From NCBI GenBank assembly GCA_016933425.1, contig JAFGAY010000316.1, positions 1-32,189 on the forward strand: DNA of 32,189 nucleotides. Direction: 5' to 3'. The notes beneath the pieces were generated by a model. The model had not been told where the DNA came from and ran no database searches. It was given only the letters and a program-made list of their open reading frames with translations. Below, one piece after another: positions 16,715-23,046 of this stretch (within the stretch, counting starts at the first letter, position 1; the number at the start of each line of letters is the position of its first letter). Made by a program: the position numbers and the translations under genes. The stretch comes from Pirellulales bacterium (GTDB taxonomy: Bacteria; Planctomycetota; Planctomycetia; Pirellulales; Thermoguttaceae).

Positions 16715-17976
16715 ATTGGATACCAACCATCCCGATCGAGGCGCGGCTCGCGGTTCTTTTCGCGCTCGGCGGCGTGTTGGGCAGTCTGGCCAACCTGGCG
16801 ACCTACCGGCTGGCCTGGCACAAGCGATCGATCAGCCCGCTGTCGCCGCCCGATCCCGGCGCGCCGCCGCGCGTGTGGTTCGACCGCGTGCCCATCTTCG
16901 GGTGGCTTGGCTTGTGGCGCGAGTCGGCCGTTCATGGCCGTGGTTTTTGGATCCGGCCCATGCTGGTCGAGCTTCTCGCGGCTTTCGGTCTGGCGTGGCT
17001 CTATTACTGGGAAGTGGTCGAGGTCGGCCTTCTGCCGCCCGAGCAGCGGCGCAACGTGCCGGCCGCGTGGCAGATGATGCTCCACGCTCAGTTTGTCGTC
17101 CACGCGATCCTATTCTGGTTGATGCTCGCGGCGTCGTTGATTGATCTGGACGAAAAAACGATTCCCGACGAGATTACCGTGCCGGGGGCGCTCGTGGGCT
17201 TGGCGTTGGCCGTAATGTTGCCGGGGGCCGCATTGCCCGACTGGCGGCGGCTGACTCCGTTGATCGCCGATGGCGAGTGGTCCACGATGACGCTCGGTTC
17301 GCCCGTCGCTCCGCCCGACGGCTATCCGGCCGCGTGGCCGCTCGCGCTGGGATTGGCTTGTTGGGCCCTGTGGTGCTTTGGCCTGCTGCGGCGCGATTGG
17401 TACGCGCGCCATGGTTTGGGTCGGGCCGTGCGGCTTTGTCTGGCGCGGCTCGCCCGAACGCCGTCGACTCCGTGGATCGGCGTCATGGCGGGCATGGGCG
17501 CCGCCTTGATCGTGCTGGTTTGGACGCTCGGGGGGCCGCGATGGACCGCGTTGCTCAGCGCGTTGGTCGGCATGGCCGCCGCGGCCGGCATTGTCTGGAC
17601 CGTCCGGCTGGTCGGCGGCGCGGCGATGGGCCGCGAAGCGATGGGGTTTGGCGACGTCACGCTCATGGCCATGATCGGCGCTTATGTCGGCTGGCAGGCT
17701 TCGGTCTTTATTTTCTTTCTTTCGCCGCTGGTCGCGGTGGTGGTCGGCGTGGCGCGCTATGTCGTCTGCCGCGACAAGGAAATTCCCTTTGGTCCGTTTC
17801 TTTGTCTGGCAACCGTTTTTGTCGTGCTTCGCTGGGATGCCGTTTGGAATTGGGCCTCGGCCATGTTCCGGCCCGCCTGGCTCGTGCCGGCGTCGCTAGG
17901 CGTGTGCGCCGTCTTGTTGGGCGTATTTTTAACGGTGTGGCAAATGATCAAGCGGATTCTCTTTCGCCCACGATGA
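16711..17976 (+). CDS. Prepilin peptidase (A24 family)
   Basis: Multi-TM; FDRVPIFGWLGLW N-terminal domain; catalytic regions LIDLDEKTIPDEITVPG and GFGDVTLMAMIGAYVGWQ; GTG start overlaps the aroK stop. Confidence 0.9.
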   Translation: MNWIPTIPIEARLAVLFALGGVLGSLANLATYRLAWHKRSISPLSPPDPGAPPRVWFDRVPIFGWLGLWRESAVHGRGFWIRPMLVELLAAFGLAWLYYWEVVEVGLLPPEQRRNVPAAWQMMLHAQFVVHAILFWLMLAASLIDLDEKTIPDEITVPGALVGLALAVMLPGAALPDWRRLTPLIADGEWSTMTLGSPVAPPDGYPAAWPLALGLACWALWCFGLLRRDWYARHGLGRAVRLCLARLARTPSTPWIGVMAGMGAALIVLVWTLGGPRWTALLSALVGMAAAAGIVWTVRLVGGAAMGREAMGFGDVTLMAMIGAYVGWQASVFIFFLSPLVAVVVGVARYVVCRDKEIPFGPFLCLATVFVVLRWDAVWNWASAMFRPAWLVPASLGVCAVLLGVFLTVWQMIKRILFRPR

Positions 17977-17977
17977 C

Positions 17978-18508
17978 ATGGAGCCCGCCATGGATCGACG
18001 GTTCGAGACGGTGACTCACCTGGGCCAAGGCGCCGACGTCCTCCGGCGGCGCTGCCATGGAGTGATCGAATCGCGCGACGGCCGATTCGATCGGGTCCGC
18101 ACGCGGCGCTGGCCGAAGCTTCCTTCGTTGGGCGGCGTGATTCTGTTCGGCCAGATCCGCCACCGCCTGATCGCCGGCGACCGATGCCGGCTCTTCTACG
18201 ATCAGCCGCGGCGCCACGCCAATTACCTGGCGGTCAAGTACATCGACTCGGGCAAGGGGACGAGCTATCAGACATTCCGCCGCGCGCTGGAAGTGCTCGA
18301 CGAGATCGCGCGGATCAAGCGGACCGACGCCCTGTTGTGCGAACTGGCCACCTGGAGCATCACACGCGAAATGATGGTTCGCTGGGGCTGGGAACCCCAT
18401 CCGGTAAGCCGATGGCGGCGGCACTACATCCGACGATTCTACGGCGACTATCCCCCGCGTCCCGCCTGGCTCGAAGAACACTTGGCCGCGGCGGCAGAGT
18501 GGCACTGA
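17978..18508 (+). CDS. Conserved-looking hypothetical protein
   Basis: 176-aa ORF immediately after the prepilin peptidase stop; alternative start at 17990 has GGAG at 17980-17983. No family recognised. Confidence 0.7.
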   Translation: MEPAMDRRFETVTHLGQGADVLRRRCHGVIESRDGRFDRVRTRRWPKLPSLGGVILFGQIRHRLIAGDRCRLFYDQPRRHANYLAVKYIDSGKGTSYQTFRRALEVLDEIARIKRTDALLCELATWSITREMMVRWGWEPHPVSRWRRHYIRRFYGDYPPRPAWLEEHLAAAAEWH

Positions 18509-18532
18509 CGGAAGAGGCTGAATGAAGTGTGC

Positions 18533-18549
18533 CACTGGCTCCGCCAGTG
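18533..18549. repeat. Tight hairpin CACTGGC-TCC-GCCAGTG
   Basis: Perfect 7-bp arms, 3-nt loop, in AGTGTGCCACTGGCTCCGCCAGTGCCGTGG; intergenic. Confidence 0.7.
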
Positions 18550-18795
18550 CCGTGGTTGGGTTGACGTTCCATTTTGTTGGGGGTAAAGGTGGGGCATGTC
18601 GTCGGGGTGTCACTACTCCCGCGAAGGTCAGTAAGAAGGATTATCGCTATTCGGATGAAAGTTTATGTGCTTTTATTGGCTTTTGCACGGCCAATGAACC
18701 GAGGCCGACCAACGGGAGGCCGGTAAATGGGCCAGATACGTTGGCAAAACGGGTCATTGGTCATTATCCACGCAAACATCAATAAGGAGTTCTCG

Positions 18796-18927
18796 ATGAC
18801 CAAGGGCAAAGGTTCGGGCCGAAAGACACGCAAGATCGTCCGGGCTCCGGCGACTAAATTCGGTCACATGCAAAAGAAAGGCCGGGTTCAGTTGACCACG
18901 AAAAACACGAAATACACGAAAAAGTAA
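18796..18927 (+). CDS. Small basic protein (43 aa), C-terminus encoded by a period-9 repeat
   Basis: MTKGKGSGRKTRKIVRAPATKFGHMQKKGRVQLTTKNTKYTKK; SD-like AAGGAG at 18784-18789 ahead of the ATG at 18796. Confidence 0.7.
   Translation: MTKGKGSGRKTRKIVRAPATKFGHMQKKGRVQLTTKNTKYTKK
18897..18924 (+). repeat. Period-9 microrepeat (CACGAAAAA/CACGAAATA/CACGAAAAA) inside a coding sequence
   Basis: CACGAAA at 18897, 18906 and 18915; encodes TKNTKYTKK in frame. Confidence 0.8.
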
Positions 18928-18929
18928 CT

Positions 18930-20768
18930 ATGGGCTACCGCACGCTCCGCGAGTGCGTCGACGATTTGGCGGCGACAGGCCAATTGGTCCGCGTCGACGC
19001 GCCCATCGATCCACGGCTTGAAATGGCCGAAATTCAACGCCGCGTATTTCGCACCGCCGGGCCGGCGATTTATTTCGCCAACGTGCGCGGCTGCCAATTT
19101 CCCATGGTGAGCAACTTGTTTGGCGCCATGGAGCGGATGCGGTATCTTTTCCGCGACGCGCTCGACACGCTGTCCCGGCTGGTCAGACTTCAAGTCGACC
19201 CGGCCGATCTGCTTCGACGACCGCGAATGTATCTCGACGCGCCGCGCGGCGCGTGGCACAGTCGGCCGCGGCGCGTGCGCGGCGGACCGGTGCTGGCCCA
19301 TCAAACAACGATCGGCCAATTGCCCCAGTTGGTCAGTTGGCCGGACGACGGAGGCGCTTACGTCACGCTGCCGATCGTCTACACGGAGGATCCCGATCGC
19401 CCCGGAGTGACTCACTCGAACCTGGGCATGTACCGCGTGCAGCTTTCCGGCGGACAATATCGGCCCGACGAGGAAGTCGGCATGCACTATCAGATTCACC
19501 GCGGCATCGAGGCCCATCACGCGGCCGCGCTGCGACGCGGCGAGCCGCTTCGGGTCAATGTGCACATCGGCGGGCCGCCGGCGCTGGCGGTGGCGGCCGT
19601 CATGCCGCTGCCCGAGGGCGTGAGCGAACTGGCGATGGCCGGCGTGCTCGGCGGACACCGCGTGCCGATGATCGTCGGACGCGAGCCGCTGCCGATCGCG
19701 GCCGAAGCCGATTTTTGCATCTGCGGCACGCTGGATCCCAACCGCCGGCTGCCCGAGGGACCGTTTGGCGACCACCTGGGTTATTACAGCTTGGCGCACG
19801 CATTTCCCGTGCTTCGCGTGGATCGGGTGTATCACCGGGAGGGAGCCATTTGGCCGTTCACGGTCGTCGGCCGCCCGCCACAAGAAGACTCGATCTTCGC
19901 CGAGCTGATTCACGAGATTTCAGCCCCGGCCATTGCCGAAACGATTCCCGGGGTGCGTGCCGTCCACGCGGTCGAGGCGGCCGGGGTCCACCCGCTGTTG
20001 CTGGCGCTGGGCAGCGAGCGGTACTTGCCCCAGGAGCCGCGCCGGCCGCGCGAGTTGCTGACCCAGGCCAACGCGATCCTGGGACGCGGCCAGCTTTCGC
20101 TGGCAAAATACGTCTGGATCGCGGCAGCCGAGGACGATCCGACGCTCGACGTTCGCCGGGTCGACGCTTTTCTGACGCACGTTCTGGCCCGGATCGACTG
20201 GCGGCGCGACGTCCATTTCCAGACGCAAACCACGATCGACACGCTCGACTACAGCGGCCATGGACTGTGCGCCGGTTCGAAAGTCGTTATCGCGGCGGCC
20301 GGCGGTCCACAACGCGAGTTGCCCGCGGAGTTGCCCGACGATCTCGCGCTCGATCCCCGGCGGGGCATCGCCGATCCGCGGGTAGCGATGGCCGGCGTGC
20401 TGGTCGTCCGCGGGCCCGACTATGCGCACGATCGCGAGGCGGTCGCCCATTGGGCCGCGTCGCTCGATCGGCGCGCGAGCATCAACCGGTTTCCGCTCGT
20501 TGTCGTGGTCGACGACGCCGAATTTACGGCCCGAAACCTGGACAACCTGCTTTGGGTCACCTTCACCCGAAGCAACCCGGCGGCCGACGTCCACGGGATC
20601 GAGTCGTTCGTCGAAGACAAGCACTGGGGCTGTCGGGGCTCGTTGGTGATCGACGCCCGGACCAAATCGCACCACGCCCCGCCGCTGGTCGAGGACCCGG
20701 AGATCACGCGCCGCGTCGACCGGTTGGCCGCGCCCGGCGGACCGCTGCATGGGGTGATTGGGAATTAG
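18930..20768 (+). CDS. UbiD-family decarboxylase
   Basis: MGYRTLRECVDDLAATGQLVRVDAPIDPRLEMAEIQRRV, THSNLGMYRVQ, VNVHIGGPPALAVAAVMPLPEGVSEL, EGPFGDHLGYY are typical of UbiD. Confidence 0.93.
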   Translation: MGYRTLRECVDDLAATGQLVRVDAPIDPRLEMAEIQRRVFRTAGPAIYFANVRGCQFPMVSNLFGAMERMRYLFRDALDTLSRLVRLQVDPADLLRRPRMYLDAPRGAWHSRPRRVRGGPVLAHQTTIGQLPQLVSWPDDGGAYVTLPIVYTEDPDRPGVTHSNLGMYRVQLSGGQYRPDEEVGMHYQIHRGIEAHHAAALRRGEPLRVNVHIGGPPALAVAAVMPLPEGVSELAMAGVLGGHRVPMIVGREPLPIAAEADFCICGTLDPNRRLPEGPFGDHLGYYSLAHAFPVLRVDRVYHREGAIWPFTVVGRPPQEDSIFAELIHEISAPAIAETIPGVRAVHAVEAAGVHPLLLALGSERYLPQEPRRPRELLTQANAILGRGQLSLAKYVWIAAAEDDPTLDVRRVDAFLTHVLARIDWRRDVHFQTQTTIDTLDYSGHGLCAGSKVVIAAAGGPQRELPAELPDDLALDPRRGIADPRVAMAGVLVVRGPDYAHDREAVAHWAASLDRRASINRFPLVVVVDDAEFTARNLDNLLWVTFTRSNPAADVHGIESFVEDKHWGCRGSLVIDARTKSHHAPPLVEDPEITRRVDRLAAPGGPLHGVIGN

Positions 20769-20804
20769 GGATTTGGGGATTTAGGGATTTGGGGGGCGGG
20801 GGGT
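20768..20804 (+). repeat. GGGATTT repeat and G-run fitting the G4 consensus on the plus strand
   Basis: GGGATTTGGGGATTTAGGGATTTGGGGGGCGGGGGG between convergent ubiD and dgkA. Confidence 0.8.
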
Positions 20805-20828
20805 CGTTTTTCCCACGTGGCGGGCGAT

Positions 20829-21221
20829 TCAGAAATATCCCATCAAATCGCCCAAACCGTGGACGAGGACGATAATCCCCACGATCGATGCGCCGATCGA
20901 CGTCAGAAGCACTGCGGCACTGCCGATGTCCAGAGCCTCGCCCACGTGGGGATCGGTTTCGTCGGTGATGGCCCGAGCCATCGACTCCAGCGCGCTGTTG
21001 AACATTTCGGAGGCGAGCACGGCGAAGATGCACAGCACCAGAAGGCACCAGTCGACGTGGTTCAGGTGCAATAAGGCCCCGGCCACGAGCACTACGGCGG
21101 CGGCGAAGAAATGGACGAAAAAACTGCTTTGGCCGCGAATGCCGCAATTCAGACCGTGAAACGCGTCGCGGAACTTTTCCCTCCAGTTTCGTTCCGGCCG
21201 GAGATGGCTTGGTTCGGACAT
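20829..21221 (-). CDS. dgkA: Diacylglycerol kinase (DgkA-like)
   Basis: Start reset to MSEPSHLRPERNWREKFRDAFHGL at 21221; multi-TM small protein with SEMFNSALESMARAITDETDPHVGEALDIGSAAVLL. Confidence 0.9.
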   Translation of the reverse strand: MSEPSHLRPERNWREKFRDAFHGLNCGIRGQSSFFVHFFAAAVVLVAGALLHLNHVDWCLLVLCIFAVLASEMFNSALESMARAITDETDPHVGEALDIGSAAVLLTSIGASIVGIIVLVHGLGDLMGYF

Positions 21222-21359
21222 GGCAACGGCCTTGCTAGGGAGACGATTCGCGCGGTCACGGCGTGCCACCAGGATAACCATCCCCAGGTCCCCAAACAAG
21301 CGGCACCAGGTTTCCGGAGGCAGTAACGGATTATGGGTCTGCGGTATGGGGTATGCGCT

Positions 21360-21383
21360 GGAGGGCCACGCTCCGTCGTGGCC
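21360..21383. repeat. GGAG-headed palindromic REP-like unit, copy 2
   Basis: GGAG-GGCCACG-CTCCGT-CGTGGCC; perfect 7-bp arms, 6-nt loop. Confidence 0.75.
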
Positions 21384-21743
21384 ACCGCAGCCCTCGATCG
21401 TTTGGCGAACCATGAGAATTCCGTCCCGCGAAGCGGGAAAATCCGATCATTGCGGCCGCCCCGTGGCCCCCCGGGCACTGCCGTATTGGCAGCCGGTTTT
21501 CAAAGAGGAAAAGGAAAAACCATCCGAACCGCTTTTCCCGGACCCATCGAATAACACCGTAAGACCTTGTTCGACAAGCAGTTACAATTTGTCACACCAG
21601 GCACTATTGTTTTTTCACACGCTTGGTATCGAGTTTGCGGCGTGGTGTCGAGCGGGCTAGGTTTTTCCAGGTTTTTGCATTATCGGCCATCGGGCCTCAT
21701 TTGTGGGTTTGGTGGTCCGACGTCCGACAGGATCTTGGCAGCG

Positions 21744-22211
21744 ATGACGCCTCCTTCCGTGCTGATTGCCGACGACGACGCGGCGTTTCGCGAGACGCTG
21801 GGCGGCGTGCTCGAGCCGCTGGGCGTCCGCCCACTGTTGGCGGCCAACGGCGAGGAAGCCTTACGGATCGTCCATCACGAGCCGGTCCACCTGGTCCTGT
21901 TGGACATGCACATGCCGCGGCTGACCGGGCTAGAAACGCTTTGGCAATTGAAGCAATTCAAGTCATTCTTGCCCTGCATTCTTCTCTCGGCCCGGCTCGA
22001 CGAGGGAATCGTCGACGAGGCCCGGCGGGCCCACGCCTTTTCGGTTCTCTCCAAGCCGGTCACGCGCCAGCAGATCACCGGCGTGGTGGGCCAGGCGCTT
22101 CGAGCCGCGTACAATTGGCCCGGCCCGCGACACATGCTGCGGATTACCCTGCGCGGGGAAATCGTACGAAAACCTCCGCGGCATCCGCATCGCGACGACC
22201 GGGAGCGGTAG
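21744..22211 (+). CDS. Single-domain response regulator with basic C-terminal tail
   Basis: MTPPSVLIADDDAAFRETLGGVLEPLG..., LLDMHMP phosphoacceptor, LSKPVT. Confidence 0.88.
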   Translation: MTPPSVLIADDDAAFRETLGGVLEPLGVRPLLAANGEEALRIVHHEPVHLVLLDMHMPRLTGLETLWQLKQFKSFLPCILLSARLDEGIVDEARRAHAFSVLSKPVTRQQITGVVGQALRAAYNWPGPRHMLRITLRGEIVRKPPRHPHRDDRER

Positions 22212-22235
22212 AGGCCAAGTTGTTTTCCGAGCGAC

Positions 22236-22652
22236 TTATCCCTGCTCGGCCGCCGGCTGGGCGTCCGCGTCGCTCATCACGCGATCGCGCAAAGCCGCGC
22301 GTACCCGGGATCGCAGCACCATGCTCGAAAACGGCTTGCCGATATGGTCCGCCGCGCCGTCGTCGAGGCACACAGCCACCTGCTCGTCCGAATCCAACGC
22401 CGTGACCATGATAACCGGAATGGATCGGGTATTTTCCCGCTCTTTCAGCTTGCGCAGGACAATGTCGCCCTCGATGCCGGGCATCATGATGTCCAGCAGG
22501 ATCAGGTCGGGCTGTTGCTCGTCGGCGAGCTGCAAGGCTTGCTCTCCGTCGGCGGCCTCCAGCAACGCGTAAGGCTCGCCGCCGAGCACGTCGCGGAGCA
22601 CGGCCCGAACATGCGCGTTGTCGTCAACGATCAGCACTTTGGCTTGGGACAT
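22236..22652 (-). CDS. Single-domain response regulator
   Basis: KVLIVDDNAHVRAVLRDVL, LILLDIMMPGIEG, IGKPF. Confidence 0.93.
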   Translation of the reverse strand: MSQAKVLIVDDNAHVRAVLRDVLGGEPYALLEAADGEQALQLADEQQPDLILLDIMMPGIEGDIVLRKLKERENTRSIPVIMVTALDSDEQVAVCLDDGAADHIGKPFSSMVLRSRVRAALRDRVMSDADAQPAAEQG

Positions 22653-23046
22653 TTTTGGGGGGCTCCGTTTTTGACAGTTCCCGAAAAAAGGCTCTCAAAC
22701 GGTCGGCCAGCATCCGCGTCGGAAAAGGCTTGGTAATGTATTCGTTGCATCCGGACGCCATCGCTTTCTCCTCGTCGCCCGGCATGGCGTAGGCCGTGAT
22801 GGCCCACACGGGAATGTCCTTGGTCGCCGGATTGCGCCGGAGTATTTCGGTCGTTTCAAGACCGTCGATTCCCGGCAGCCGAAGGTCCATGAGGATCAGA
22901 TCCGGCTTGAGGGAGACGGCCATAATCTGGACTTGCTCGCCGCTGGTGACGGTGATCAGCCGCGCGGGAATATGGTCGTACGAGAAGACGTCTTCCAACA
23001 GGAACTGACTGCTCGTGTTGTCTTCAACCAGTAGAACTGTCGGCAT
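22624..23046 (-). CDS. Single-domain response regulator
   Basis: TVLLVEDNTSSQFLLEDVF, LILMDLRLPGIDGLE, YITKPFP; overlaps both neighbours. Confidence 0.93.
   Translation of the reverse strand: MPTVLLVEDNTSSQFLLEDVFSYDHIPARLITVTSGEQVQIMAVSLKPDLILMDLRLPGIDGLETTEILRRNPATKDIPVWAITAYAMPGDEEKAMASGCNEYITKPFPTRMLADRLRAFFRELSKTEPPKNVPSQSADR

Noticed and set aside
21424-21438. Hairpin TCCCGC-GAA-GCGGGA as a terminator
   Set aside because: No T-tract on the appropriate side for either flanking gene; left uninterpreted.
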